The notes: generated from the letters alone by a model not told the origin. A DNA stretch of 64,000 nt from Chamaecrista fasciculata (GCA_003254925.1 QANZ01049324.1:54796-118795); one strand, 5' to 3'. Positions 24,101 through 36,860 are shown, counted from the stretch's first letter. A program made the numbers and translations.

Positions 24101-24318
24101 CCAAAAGAGTTCCATGATTCCGTCGTCAGCCCTGTTTTCAATTTTAAACCACAAATTAGTAAACAAAACTGAAATTAGTTTTCCTCTTTGTGGATTGATT
24201 TGGTTAGGGCTTACTCGAAGGGTTTCTTGGGGCGAGGGAAGCCAGAAGAAGACAAGGGTATTGTTGGATATTCATCGTCATCCATCTCGATTTCGAAATC
24301 TGGAACACAGTGATTCAT
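21190..24318 (-). CDS. PIF1-like bHLH transcription factor
   Basis: Seven coding exons (24215-24318, 23717-24131, 22538-22636, 22382-22447, 22190-22255, 21451-21819, 21190-21276) encode 401 aa with consistent phases. The N-terminus MNHCVPDFE, the [12 protein letters not shown] block and GCGMVPM after the helix-loop-helix match PIF1/PIL5, a nuclear repressor of light responses controlled by phytochrome. The bHLH spans about 194-246, with DNA-contact residues H201, E205 and R209. The phyB-binding (APB) motif at 42-49 reads ELFWQNGS, so Ser49 replaces the usual Gln. The region after residue 260 is rich in Met and Gly. A 5'UTR intron spans about 24338-24442. The acceptor before the basic-region exon follows a run of eleven A and lacks an adjacent pyrimidine tract. 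Identity as PIF1 rather than another PIF is likely but not proven. Confidence 0.9.
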
Positions 24319-26472
24319 TCTTTCTTCCTCTGTTTCGCTGAATTAGAAAAACAAAATTCCTAAACACCAAAATAATACAAGACAAATTCAACACCACACC
24401 AAAAAAACAAAAGAAAAAAAATCCGAAAAAACAACAATTTACCGGCTTACAGTTACAGGAGCTTCTACTCCAGCTTGTTCATTGTTTTGGTTACTGTCTC
24501 TATACAAATCAAATCCTGAAAGAGACTTGGAAAATGAATATTCAGTGGAAATCTGAGGATGAGAATTTAGGCTGTGGGAGTGGGAGTGTAAAATTTGTAA
24601 TAATAATAAATAAATAATAAAAGGTTTTAAATGTAGAAAGATAGATAGATATATGGTTGTGTTTGGAGGTAGCCTATATGTTTCTTTTCTTTGCTTTTTG
24701 TGATAATGAGGTTAGCACTTAGCAGAATAGAGCACTCCAAACACCCAAAGATAATAGCATCTCTCTCTCTTTTCTCCCCCGAATAATGCGAAGCAAAAGG
24801 ACGACAGCGATTTTTGAATAATAATAATTTATTTCACTAAGCCTACTTCATTTTCTTCTTTTAATAAATAGTTTTTTTCGTAAGAAAATTAATTAGTTTA
24901 TTATGCTTGACTTTTTAAAATAATATATTCACCTCTCCTCTTTATGATTTTTTTTAGTCTTAACTTTTATGTCGAGAGTTAAAAATATGGGGCAATACTG
25001 GAGAGAGAAGGATAGAATTGTTTTTTGATGTATGAAAGAGAAGGATAGATATAACTCATATAAGTATTAAGTATATAACAGTTTCATTCTTTCTTTTTTC
25101 TCTTTTCATAAATATTTTTTATTTTATAAAAAAAAATTAAAAAGATAAATTAACCCATACACATATTTGATTAATCGAGAGAATATCTGTTGGGACAATA
25201 GTACCTTTTTAAACTGTCACCCAAAATTATGTATAAATTTTGAAATTTGATAGAGTCCTCATAAAGTTTTTATTTCATTCACTTAAAACGTCTTAAGTTT
25301 TTTTAAAAAAATATTATTTAAAAATGTTAAACAATGAAAATTGAAAATTTGAGAATTGTATCTATCAACTAATTTAAAATTTTGCAATCTAAAACATTTA
25401 AAATTGTGGATGTAAAAGTGAATAAAATTAAAAACTCAAAACATTTATAAAATTTTAAAATTTATGAACATTTTTTTGTCTCTTATTGCAAGTGTGTTAT
25501 CTAACTTTAATTATTTTTTTAATAGTGTGTGCATTCACATCAGCGCAACGCATGCCTTGTTTGTAATTGTTTGAGTGTGAGTGTGTAACTGTGAACCAAC
25601 AGTGATTAGCGAACGAAAACAAAATCCAAAAACAACGATAACAAGGATAACATCAGCCACTAATGAATGATAATTATTAATTAACGTAATCCGAGGTATT
25701 TTTATGGCTGTTTTATTATTTTATTCTCAGTTTATTTACTTTAAAGCATATAGATTCCGGAGTGCGTATCGTGGGGCCTCCTGTACATATTCGTATGTCT
25801 TCCCATTTTTTTGTTCAAAACCTATTCCTCGGATATTACTAGTTATATAGTCAAAACCTGTTTAGAGCAAGTAAAGGGTGTGTTTTAACGTTCCTTGAGA
25901 GACAAAATCTATTCATTAGATTTTCTTTAGGACCTTAACCTTTGTCACTGTTGCTGACATAAATGGAAAACTTTCTATCGATGACTCATGTGTTTTTTTA
26001 ATGAAACAGATATTTTGCATTCTAATTTATGTCTAATAATAAAAATAGTTAATTAGTTTAACTAACTCTGTGAATGGCACGATGATGGTCATGACTCCTC
26101 CGGCGAGTTTATCACCGCTGCTGCTTAGGGACGAAATGGGTGTTGGCTCGAATAGGAGTATTAGGGTTTAACTGTTTTTGGGTGGGGTGGCTATCGTTGT
26201 GATTGCCCCTGCCGCTTTTTCTTTGTTTTTTTTGTTTGTTTTTTTTTTTCGTTTTTGGCTTCTTTGAAGCTCGTCTCTTACAAAAAAAATAATGGGAGAG
26301 AGAAAATAGTAGATGAGATTTAAGAAAGTGAAAATTTATTGTTTGATCTTTTAATTTTTACACTTTTAACTATTTAGTCTTTGAATAATAAAAATATACT
26401 ATTTAATCACTGAGTAACTACAAATGTCAAATCAAACGTTACATATAAAACCCTAGTATATATATATATATA
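24319..26472. other. PIF1 leader and intergenic DNA
   Basis: 24319-24600 holds the 5' leader and leader intron of the PIF1-like gene. The rest is AT-rich with poly-T runs and no supported gene. A possible plus-strand LINE tail lies at about 26081-26291. Confidence 0.6.
26081..26291 (+). mobile_element. Possible 5'-truncated LINE tail
   Basis: A more GC-rich block leads into long T-rich text (CTTTGTTTTTTTTGTTTG), then GGCTTCTTTGAAGCTCGTCT and a short poly-A (CAAAAAAAATAATGG). This pattern is common at the 3' end of plant L1 elements. No protein domain is readable, so the call is weak. Confidence 0.3.
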
Positions 26473-26511
26473 TTTTATTTTTTGAAAATGAACAGAGGTT
26501 CAAAATACACA

Positions 26512-27020
26512 TCATCCAACGCCAACTATGCGTGCGTATCCTAAGCCCATACAATGAGCACTTATAAAAGGGGGCATAACATCCAAAATAGAATAATCAG
26601 TCCTAGAACTTCTAGCAAACCCAGCAAGCTTATCAACAACTTTGTTCCCTTCACGAACAACATGAACCACTTTGAAATCACTAAACTGGGCGAGTTTTGA
26701 CCTGCAAAGGTTGATAATAGCAGCATAATGATGTGAGAAACCACCTCATCATTTAAAAGAAACACAACAGTAGAGCAATCAGACTCAATATAGATAGGAT
26801 CAAAATTCTGTTCTCTAGCTAAAACAATGCCAAGATAAATTCCCCATAATTCCGCAAGTAAACTATTTCCACAACCTAAAAAACAAACAAAACCTTTAAG
26901 CCACTTCCCAAAACAGTCACGCACCACACCTGCAGTAGCAATATCACCATAGCCATGCACATTTCCTTGACAAGAACCGTCTGTGTTAAGCTTAAACCAA
27001 CCTACCTGAGGTGGTTCCAA
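26512..27020 (-). pseudogene. LINE RNase H domain
   Basis: The frame reads GWFKLNTDGSCQG, later LLAELWGIYLG and IYIESDCSTV, the Asp/Glu/Asp signature of the plant RNase H-like (RVT_3) domain. After NDEVVSH a small indel shifts the frame near 26740; the other frame then continues with VVHVVREGNKVVDKLAG to a stop at 26512. It is separated from the upstream LINE text by another frame change near 27010. Confidence 0.8.
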
Positions 27021-27237
27021 GAAACAATGACTTCAAGAGAAGGTTTTTGATTAGGAAAAGAACCCGCAAGGAAAAACCATTCCGAAGCTTGAGAATAGGC
27101 ACAAGAAACAGCAGTAGAGGCAATGAAAGTAGCAGATTGGAAGACTTTTTGGTTTCTAACACACCAAATATTCCACAACAAGTAGATGAAAAGGGTTCCA
27201 TGAGGAACACTTCTAAAGGAAGAAGAATCATTTAATC

Positions 27238-29058
27238 TCACCCAAGTGAAGAAATCATCATATGATGAATAAGAGAGAGTCTCAAACCAGCGGCATCCCA
27301 AATCAACAAAGTCATAGGGCAAAACTTGAAGATGTGAGAGAAAGATTCTTCCTCTTGCCCATATAAAGGACATAAAGAATTATTATTAAGGCCCCTTTTG
27401 GCCAGAACAACATTCAAAGGGAGAGCACAGTGAGCAACCTTCCAAATAAAATATTTCCTCCTAATATGGCACTTAGACTTCCAAACCCAACCAAAATTTC
27501 TATCATTCAAAGAAACACACGAAGAAGAAAACTGGGCAGCAATGGAGTAAGCAGAAGAAATATCAAATTGGCCATTTAAATTAGCAGACCAAACCCTGGA
27601 ATCTGGAGAGCTTGCATGAATATTAATAGGGGTTGCAGAAATAGCATTGCGAATAAGAAGGGGGAGGTCAAAAGAAATCAGATCCCAATCCCACACCCTA
27701 GAACCAAGAACAACATCAACAACTTTAAGACTCATCTCATGAGGAAGAAGAGGGCCATGTATAATATGACGAAGAGGACCCAAAAAACACCAACTATCTT
27801 CCCAGAAGAGAGTACTTGCACCAGAATTTAAGGAGATAAAGGAGCCATTTTTAACAATCTCAGCCCCACAAACAAGCCCTTTGCCTAACATAGAGGAAGA
27901 ACAAGACTTAAGAGAAAATCTATGATTGCAAATGACAACCCACGATTTTGTTGGTTGTTGCAATGCAAACCAAAAGAGCTTGGAAAAGAAAGCAGCATTC
28001 CTAGCTTGAAACAAAGGAATCCCGAGCCCCCCACGATCCTTAGGCATGCAAATTTTGTCCCAACTCAACAAGTGCATTTTTCTAGAGTTATCAGCATCAC
28101 CCCAAAAGAAATCACGAATCGCTTTATCTAAGGCACAACACACAGATTTGGGGAACAACAAACCTTGCATATAATAAGAAGCTTTAGCTACAACAACAGA
28201 ACTGATGAGAGTTGTTTTTCCCGCCAAAGAAAGATGTTTAGACTTCCACAAATCCAGATTGGCAAGAATCTTATCCTTAATAACCTTAAAGTCTTTGATT
28301 CTAGAAGACACATGAAGAGGACAGCCAAGATACGTGCCTAAAGAAGAAGAAGCACGAATATTAAGAATATTAGTTGTCCTCTGAACATCCGCATCACTAG
28401 AGTTCTTGGAGAACCACAAGGAGGACTTATCATAGTTAATAACAAGCCCCAAAACAGAAATGAACTGATTTAAACATCTATTTAAGGCTTCAATACTAGA
28501 TTTATCAGTTCTAGAGAACAAAAGAACATCATCAGCGAAGAGCAGGTGGGAAAAGTGAAGATTTTTAATTTTGAAAGATACCCAACTACCATCCTCAACC
28601 TCATTTTGAATAATAGAATAAAGAACTTCCATACAAAGAAGAAAAAGATACGGAGACAAGGGGTCCCCTTGCCTTAAACCACACTTAGGAGCAAAAGAAT
28701 CGGATGGGTTTCCATTAATCAGAACAGAATGATTAACTGTAGAGACACAATTCATAATTAGATTAACCCATTTAGGAGAGAAATGAAAAGAAGCAAGCAC
28801 ATTTTTTAGGAAGCCCAAATTGACTTTGTCGTAAGCTTTAAAAAGATCAAGCTTAACAACAACCCAACCCTTCTTACCACTCTTCATCTTGCTCAACCGA
28901 GACACAATTTCTTGAGTAATAACAACATTCTCAATAGCTCTCCTACCCAGAATAAAAGCCCCTTGGTTGGGGGAAATAAGAGAAGCTATGACAGGCTTAA
29001 GTCTACCAACAAGAATCTTGGAGACAATTTTATAGAGGGTAGAACAGAGGCTTATAGA
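27238..29058 (-). pseudogene. LINE reverse transcriptase region
   Basis: An open frame of over 550 codons contains the reverse transcriptase motifs LDLFKAYDKV, GLRQGDPLSPYLF and FADDVLLF. The zinc-type region (VWKSKCHIRRKYFIWK) follows. The same frame remains open upstream through LILVGRLKPV-like text to about 29058, where it meets the endonuclease part with residues missing between PDGFQA and the RT finger region. The C-terminal end shifts frame near 27300; the continuation reads FTWVRLNDSSSFRSVPHGTL. Confidence 0.85.
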
Positions 29059-29059
29059 A

Positions 29060-30481
29060 CGAAAAACTCTTCATTTCCGCCTGGAAGCCATCCGGACCAG
29101 CAGCTTTGAAAGGCTTTAAACTCCATAAGGCATTTTTAATCTCATCATGTGAGGGAATGACATCAAGGTTCCACATCTCAGAATCAACAAGGTTAGGAGG
29201 ATTGAAGTAAGACGGGAAGGGAGAAGTATCAGAGGGGGTGAAAAGATTTTGGAAAAAAGAAGTAATAACCTGTTGAACCCCAGCCGCATCCTCCACCCAG
29301 TTTCCCACATTGTCCTTAATACAAAGAATTCTATTATTGCGCCTCCGCTGCAAAACAGAAAGATGGAAGAACCTAGTGTTTGCATCTCCCAAATTCAGCC
29401 AATCTAAACGAGCTTTAGAAGCCCAAAGCTCCTCTTCGAGGGAAAGAATATTACAATACTCCTTACTCAACTCATCTTGAAGCTTTTCCAGATACAAACA
29501 AGGATCAGAGAACGAGACTCTATTAATACCCTGAAGTCTAGCAATAATGCGTCTTTTTCTGGCAAAAATATTACCAAAAGACTCTCTATTCCACAAAACA
29601 ATGCGATCTTTAAGATTGAAAAGAATAACAGATATTGGGCAAGAGTTGAAATCCCTCCAAACATCACTCACCAAAGATTTGAAATCAGGTTGGTCAAGCC
29701 AGATACGCTCACATCTAAAGGGTCTAGGGGAAGAGAAGGAATAAGAAACTTTGGAAGAGAATAAAATCGGATTATGATCAGAACGGATCCTAGGAAGATG
29801 TTTAACACAAGAATCTGGAAATAAATCAACCCAAGAAGAGTTCCCAAGAAAACGATCAATCCTTTGGAAAATAATTTGACCATCAAAGTGTTTGTTACAC
29901 CAAGTGAATTTTTGACCACAAAATCCCAAATCAACAAGGTGGCAAGCATTCAGACAATCTTGAAAATCATTAATTCTAGACTGATTAGCACTCAAGCCCC
30001 CCCACTTCTCATCCTTAGACAAAATTTCATTAAAATCACCCACAGGAAGCCAAGGACCAGATATCAAAGGAGCAATATCAGACAGATTTTTCCACAAAAT
30101 TTTTCGTCTATCTCTATCAGGGCTAGCATAGACAAAGGATAAGAAAAGAAGAGGCAAACCACTAACCTCAACCGAGGTGTGAATTTCCTGAAAAGTATGA
30201 CCATGAATTGTCACCTTCACTCTCTGGCGATCCCACAGGAGCCACAGACCACCCGCATACCCCATAGGATCAACAACATACCAAGAACTAAAACCCAAAG
30301 TCTCCAGGATTCTCTGGGCCTTAGAGCCACCCACACGGGTTTCTGAGATAAGAACCATATAAGGCTTGTAAGAGTTCATAAAATCAAGGAAGACTCTTTT
30401 GAAGTCACTCCCAGCAGCACCCCTTGCATTCCATGCGAAAATGTTCAAAGGATCCATAAGATGATAAGACTCAGCTTGCAA
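29060..30481 (-). pseudogene. LINE AP-endonuclease domain
   Basis: From the ATG at 30481 the frame reads NIFAWNARGAAGS, LISETRVGG, LPVGDFNEIL and IRSDHNPILF, the Asn, Glu, Asp and His signatures of the APE-like endonuclease of L1 elements. The domain itself looks intact. The frame ends shortly after AAGPDGFQA because of the deletion into the reverse transcriptase. Confidence 0.85.
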
Positions 30482-32537
30482 AAATAAATAAAATAAGAAT
30501 GGATTTCTCTAATTTTCTTACTGTAAATATTGAATATGCACGCGTGTCCGTGAAAACTAGATATTCTACTTTCAAAAATCGTATACCTGCCAATTCAACT
30601 CAACATCTCTCTTCCTCAATTAAATAATTAGTTACTATTTATAACGATTACGAGTTTTTCTTTTTAAACTTGAGTTTGTAGAGTTAATTATAAACGAATT
30701 AAATTCTTTAAGTATTATATGCTGAATTCAAATAAAATTGTATGTATGAAACAAATTGTTAATAAAAAGAAAAAATCATTGATCACTTCCTTAAAGAAAA
30801 TTAATTAATAACTGTTGACGGGAGAATATCACATAATTTTATTTTTAAAAAATTAAATTTATATTATTATTATTATTTACAAAACCATTAATTTTTCATT
30901 TTTATTTTATAAAAATTAGAACTCTTAAGAGAGTATGATTCTAATTTTATCAAATGTTCCAAACGACAACTCTTATTAAATTAATCTTATATCTATCCTA
31001 ACCCCTTTAGCTTAATCATTGTTCTCTGTCACCCATAGACGAAGCTAATCAATTACACAAGGGAGATTAGTGGAATTTACTTTAAAAGCTTATGATTTAA
31101 GAGTCGAAAAGGACAATTAACGGTAAACCGTCCCCAAACAATATAATACACTAAACAAGCTTACCATTTTATTATAATTTATTTTCTGAAAAAAACATAG
31201 ATTGATAATCATATGCATGATCTTTCGTCATCTTCATCATCATCGTTAGTATATAATTTAATCTTAATTATATAAAAATCTGCATATACGATATGTTTGG
31301 TAGCCAATACACACCAGATTTTGTGTGAGCCGAGGTGTGAACCAATTTTGTGCTATTTAATTTGTGACGCGAACTTTTATTTATGTAGGTTTTAAATTTC
31401 ATTCAAAGATTTTAGCAATTTTTTTAAGAAAGTGTCTTACACTAATCAATGTGTTTATGCAAAATATATTTATGGCCTATTTCTTTTTGTCTGGAAAATA
31501 GCATTTACATTTGAATAACTGTAGATAAGTAATTAAATTATTCAAATGATTTTTAATTACTGGCCGATGTGAAAGCCCAACCAAATTTAGGGTTTATGAG
31601 ACAAAGGTAAGACATGGAGTTAATTTCGTAATGTAAAGTAAACAAGGAATGGCATACAAAATGTTCACTTATCCAAGTGATTGTTTGTAGAGTTTTTTTT
31701 TTTGCCTGAGTTTGTAGAGTTAATTATAATAATTAAAAGAATATTTTATTTAATTGTGATAAATGATAATGATATTTATATTATATGTGAGATGAACCTT
31801 TTGGTCGTCCTCCAACTAATACTAAAATAAAAATATTACATGTAATTAAAATAAGAGAAAACTTATTATTTAGTCATTCTTTTTTTACTGAGTCAATGAT
31901 TTGATCCTTCATTTATTTTACATACATAAGCCCCTAGTATATATATATATATATATGGATTAGTCTATGATGCAACGTAAACATTATACGTAAATAGTGA
32001 TGTGACTCCATACACAGTTTTAATTAGTTAAAAAAATTATTTTTTTAATTTTATTTCAGCATTAAATTACTTTTAAAAAATTATATTATATACATATCTC
32101 ACCTTACATTTTATAATTTTTTCTCGATATATATATATATATATGTCCAATATTGAATCGTCAAAGATTTGGTTAAAAAAAAAAATTGTCAAAGATATGA
32201 CGGCACTCTGTTTTTATTTATGTGTAGTTAACTAATTAGATGGCAAGTTGCTTCAATTTGTTGGTGTGTCCATATAAAACCCTTTATGATTTGAGGTTGA
32301 ACAGTATAAAAATGGAATTGTTTGTATAAATTTGAATATGAATGATTGAAGGAAGAAGGGTGAATGAATATATGTACAAGATAATATCATTTGCTTTGCC
32401 TCTGGGTTCTGCCATATGCACTGTCTCTCAGGATTGAGGCATATTGTATCACTACTCATTCATTCTCATTTCTTATTTATATTATATATATATCCTCTAA
32501 TAATCTAATTAAATTATACACCAATCATTTCTCTCTT

Positions 32538-32563
32538 TTATTATTATTATTATTATTATTATT
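32538..32563. repeat. TTA trinucleotide microsatellite
   Basis: About eight to nine TTA units occur in a row in an AT-rich region. Confidence 0.85.
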
Positions 32564-34495
32564 GCGCAAATTGATTTCAATGTCGTCTACTAGTGTGAGT
32601 TGGGGCCGAACATTGGAAAGCTATGATATTATAATTATGAGAAGCTTGAAAAGTTGATGGGATATCAAACGGAGTCAACTTTTTATTGTAAAGTAGGATA
32701 TATATAAATATACACAATTATAATTTATTTTGGACAAAAATATTTGAATTTATACAAAATTATCAAATTAATTCTTAAACACTCGAAATATATTATTTAT
32801 CTTGTTTGAGATATTTCAATTATCAAACGATTTATTTTTTCAATGAAAATTTAATTTTAAAATTTAAATTAATTTTATATTATTTGGTTTCTAAATTTAT
32901 ATTAAATTATTAAATTTTATATTTAAATTTATATTTTTTAGTATTTAAGTAAATTAAATTATTGACAATTATAATAATTTAAGGATTTAATCATATATTT
33001 TAATTATTTTAAAATTAATTTATTTATTTGGCATAAATTCGAAATTAGTAAAACTTTTCACTATTTAATAATAAGTGTTTTCTGACATACCTATTACTGA
33101 ACTCATTTAACATTAGGGATATACGATTCTTTTTTTTTTTTTTCAAAATATTAGATTTGATCATTATTTCATAGGTAAGCCTCTTGACAACAAACTTCGT
33201 TCGGAACAAGCAAATACAGAATATGTATAGGTAATTAAAAGATTTTATTAAAATGATACAAACTAACCTAATATATGCCACAATAAAAACATGAATAAAG
33301 TGGAAGAAATTACATTAACCTTGCATGGAGTTTAATATGATTACGGGTTGATATTCTGTTTTACTTAATTAATTAGATTTAGCTAGGCTCTAATTTATTT
33401 TCAATGGCAACTTTGCACACAGTATAAGGATGTATTTATATTTGTAGTGTAGTAACTAGTAATTGAGACTCACATGTACACAGTACACTCAGCTTAAATA
33501 AAACTCCAAGATTGATGTGTTTGGGTGCATAAGTTGCTTCTTCAAATCAATATAATAATTGAGACAAACAGTAAGGAAAGTGATGGTACATTTGAATGTG
33601 ATGTATCTAACTCACAAGGCTCCATTCATTTTGTCATATATTAAAAAAAAATGTTGTTTCGGCAATATTTAAAATTTACATACTTATCAGTTATCATATC
33701 TAAATATTGAGTAAGTTGAATTTGTAAGGATTTGAGAAAATAAAATATTTTTCATATGCTAAATAAGGCCTGAACATTTATTTTTTGGTCTGGGCTTACT
33801 GTCTGAGCTAGTTCAATTCTGCTCGTCTGTAATTGGCTTGTTTGGTTAATTTGTTAACCCAAAACAAATAACTTTATGGGCCCAACTACACGATGGTCCA
33901 TCAATTCACTTGCCGTTTGTTTCTTAACAATATCCACATACCGTTAACTATTATCATTATCCATTTTATTTTCCAGCTATTTTCCTGTTCTTCGTGTACG
34001 TAAGGAAAAAATAGCACATCCTTAATTTTTAAATCTTATTGAATTGTGCTATATATAGACAGCTCAATTAGTAAAGAGATTTAGTTTCTTCCTTTTGTTC
34101 TATCTTTTCTCTCATAAACCTTCTCTGTTCTCTTTTGTAAACATAAAATGAATAAACTAATTTGAGAAATTACTGACATAACAACTTAATGATCTCTAGA
34201 TGTCATCTCTAGTTATTGAAAAATTAAAATGATTTATTCTTTAATCCATAAAAGATTTAAAAAAATATACTATTTAGTTCATAAAAAAATTAATAAAAAT
34301 ATACTATTTTGATTTTTCAAAAATTAAATTATATATTTCAATTTACTGAATTGTCGATCAGTCTGGTAATTTTTCAGATACTAAATTGTTAATTTACTCA
34401 ATATACAATATATATATATATATATACTAGAGGTTTTGCGTCTCCTAACGGACACACAGATATGTATGTAAAATATAAAATTATTTAAAAATAAT

Positions 34496-34601
34496 TTGTT
34501 AAGAGAGAATATCACAGGATACCAAAGTGTCACTTTTTAAATCACTGAGTACTAAAATGAAATATGACCAAACCATAGAGTACCAAAGTGTAATTTACCC
34601 T
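34496..34601. mobile_element. Half-copy of the GGGTAAATT inverted-repeat MITE
   Basis: The sequence from GTTAAGAGAGAATATCACAGG to GTGTAATTTACCC matches the right half of the elements at 51109-51508 and 55030-55423. The left half is missing, so this is a truncated copy. Confidence 0.75.
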
Positions 34602-35132
34602 TTTTTATGGAGTTTAAAATATTAATGAAAATCAAAAATAACTTGTTTGGGGTGGGAGAACGTGGGTTAGAAGAAAGTAGGTGATTTCTTTTTATTTTTT
34701 TAATTCAGTAATTTTGACCAACTATAAAAAGGTGGAGCCATATAATATAGTATAGATATAGATATAACCTATACTCAAAGGTGCGCATGGACTTTTTAAA
34801 TCCAGTTCCCTGAAAGTTCCTTAATTATATACCATGAATAAAAATACAATAAGCTATTTTTTTAAAAGAATCACTTAATGCTTATAATTAAAGAAATCTT
34901 GAGATGTATGTAAAACGTAAATTGCAAAAAGCAGTAGTAAACTCAAATACGTAGATTGAAGGAGTTGCCTATAAAATACGAATGTTTTTAGCGTGAAGAA
35001 ATACAAAAAGAAAAAAAAAAACCTGTTTAACAAGTAAAAGCAATGGTAGAAAGTAGAAAGTAAGAATTGAACAGTGGTCTTTAATTTATGAATGAGCAAT
35101 GAGCGTACGTAAAATTGTTAAGCCTTTTAAAT

Positions 35133-35604
35133 TTATATTAAGGGTTTTGGATGAAGGGTTTGAAGAATAGAAGAAAGCATAGGAAGGGTCAAGGGTTTGA
35201 GATGAAAGGAATCAAGGCCAGCTTTCATAAATTCTTCAATTTTTGAATCCACACACCTTGCTGATACTCCTGCGATCCTACTTTGAATCCCCCTTGACCG
35301 AAGTGTCTTTGTTGCCTTTATTTAAAAGATTGATCGATTAGTATAAATTTAATTTAAAGAGCCAAATTAAATAATGAATGTATACCTGGATACCATCCAT
35401 AATGGGCATATCGAGGTCCATTAAAATGAGGTCAAAGGAATGACCAGAGGAGTGAATGTCAAGGGCTTGTTGGCCATTGGAGACAACCTCAAGCTTTGTG
35501 ACGCCAACACTCTTTAACATTTTCTCATGGATCATTCTGTTAACCACGTCGTCATCTACAACCAGTGCTCTTATTGATGACGATGCTTCTGCTACTTTCT
35601 CCAT
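35133..35604 (-). CDS. Type-C response regulator
   Basis: Two exons (35386-35604, 35133-35315) encode 133 aa that consist almost only of a receiver domain. Visible key residues are the acidic pair D17/D18, phosphoacceptor D63 in LILMDLDMP, S91 in AGVSA and K113 in HLKPLT. There is no DNA-binding or other output domain, and size and sequence fit plant type-C regulators (ARR22/ARR24 type), which accept phosphate from His-phosphotransfer proteins in cytokinin-type phosphorelays. The start ATG is the first in the frame. The gene stands alone. A CT/TA microsatellite lies about 300 bases upstream. Intron borders are GT-AG and all catalytic residues are present. Confidence 0.88.
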
Positions 35605-35907
35605 ATATCATTAAAACGGAGTTGGGAAATCAAAGGAAGGCTTTGTGTTAATTCTTCTTCAACACACCAAATATCATATGTATATGTATATGGTGGGGTT
35701 GTAAGGAAATCAAAGGAAAAGAAGGGCATAAAGGGAAGGGATTTTGGGAAGTATCTTTGGATTTGGTTCCGAAATCTTAGAAATCTATGTGCGTGAGACT
35801 GATTTCTTTCCAGAATTGGCTGATTTCTCGACTTCCACAGCATCTTTCCTTTTTTTGTACCAGGCACCCACACACTTCTATATTTCTTCATTATTTTCTT
35901 TGTTCCT

Positions 35908-35911
<4 letters not shown>

Positions 35912-35967
<56 letters not shown>
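35912..35967. repeat. Compound CT/TA microsatellite
   Basis: About fourteen CT units are followed directly by about fourteen TA units. It lies roughly 310-360 bases upstream of the response regulator start, so it may be in its promoter. Length is likely to vary between individuals. Confidence 0.9.
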
Positions 35968-35970
<3 letters not shown>

Positions 35971-36148
35971 TTTCTATTTCTTTTCTTTATTACCCTTTCA
36001 TTACCACACAAATTAATTTTCAAAACCACCTTCATTTCCATACATTCATTATATAAATCTACCTTTTCTCTTTAATTCACTTTTTCTAAAAACTGCATCA
36101 TTGAAATGCTTATTTTAATTTTTTAAAAACTGATGAGGTATTAGTTTA

Positions 36149-36150
<2 letters not shown>

Positions 36151-36180
<30 letters not shown>
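36151..36180. repeat. TA microsatellite
   Basis: Fifteen TA units occur in a row in an AT-rich intergenic stretch. Confidence 0.9.
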
Positions 36181-36182
<2 letters not shown>

Positions 36183-36437
36183 TATGATGAATGAGTCCTG
36201 CCTAATTGAATGGCAAACTAATCATCATTGTACAAACATGCATGTGTTGGTGTGTGTGAATTAATTTATTTATCAGAAAAAGAATCCAAAATAAATATAT
36301 CATTCTATTTGTATGGGCTACAGTGCAATCAGAATAAAAAGAGGTATAAATAATAACTAGCAATTAGCATAGCATGTTTTCTTACAGCACGTATATAGTA
36401 GATATGTGGTGCCTGCAAGCTATTACAACACCACTAC

Positions 36438-36860
36438 TCTGTCCTTATCATAAATAGTTTTAGATTCTTTGCATACTATTTTCGATCCTTCCCTTTAATT
36501 TAATTATTTTCGTCTTCAATTTTGCTTTCCTTCTCTTTTATCTCTCTTAAATCAAGCAACATATATTATTATATTTTTCATTAGATTTTGTTTTTTCTCT
36601 AAAAAATTCGTTACCTTATAATTCTTCTTACTTTCTTTTTGTATTTGGCTCGTTGAAGAAAGTTATTATCCCACTTTTAATTGAAATTTGACTAAAACGC
36701 CTATCACTAGTCTGTCATCATAAATAATTAAGATTCTTTGCATACTATTTTCCTTGGTTTTAATTTATTTTCATCTTCAAATTTTGTTTTATTCTCTTAT
36801 AGTATATCTCTTAAAGCAAGTAACATATCTTATTTTTCAGTAACTTTTGTTTTCTTCTTT
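36438..36860. repeat. Diverged tandem duplication
   Basis: A unit starting CTGTCCTTATCATAAATAG (36438) and running to about 36605 is repeated from about 36710 to 36860. Both contain AGATTCTTTGCATACTATTT followed by a long T- and C-rich tail. The copies are about 270 bases apart and differ at many positions. Confidence 0.6.

Larger units (their letters stand above)
26473..30481 (-). mobile_element. L1-like LINE, 5'-truncated and decayed
   Basis: About 4 kb on the minus strand carries the parts of a plant LINE ORF2 in order: AP-endonuclease (29060-30481), reverse transcriptase with its C-terminal zinc-type region (27238-29058) and RNase H (26512-27020). It ends in A-rich sequence next to a TA repeat. 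No ORF1 is present; the element begins at or just before the ORF2 start. At least four lesions break ORF2: an internal deletion near 29058 and frame changes near 27300, 27010 and 26740. I did not find a clear target duplication. It is not autonomous. Confidence 0.88.
30490..35132. other. AT-rich gene desert
   Basis: About 4.6 kb with no supported gene. It contains TA runs (near 31941, 32131 and 34406), a TTA trinucleotide repeat at 32538-32563 and a half-copy of an inverted-repeat element at 34496-34601. Short open frames here have no protein-like character. Confidence 0.65.

Noticed and set aside
23705-24172. Overlapping open frames on both strands in the PIF1 exon 2 area
   Set aside because: Only the minus-strand frame with the ELFWQNGS and [11 protein letters not shown] blocks fits the spliced gene; the others are shadows in GC-rich coding sequence.
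35592-36056. Open frames over the CT/TA microsatellite
   Set aside because: They consist of Ser-Leu and Tyr-Ile dipeptide runs produced by the microsatellite.
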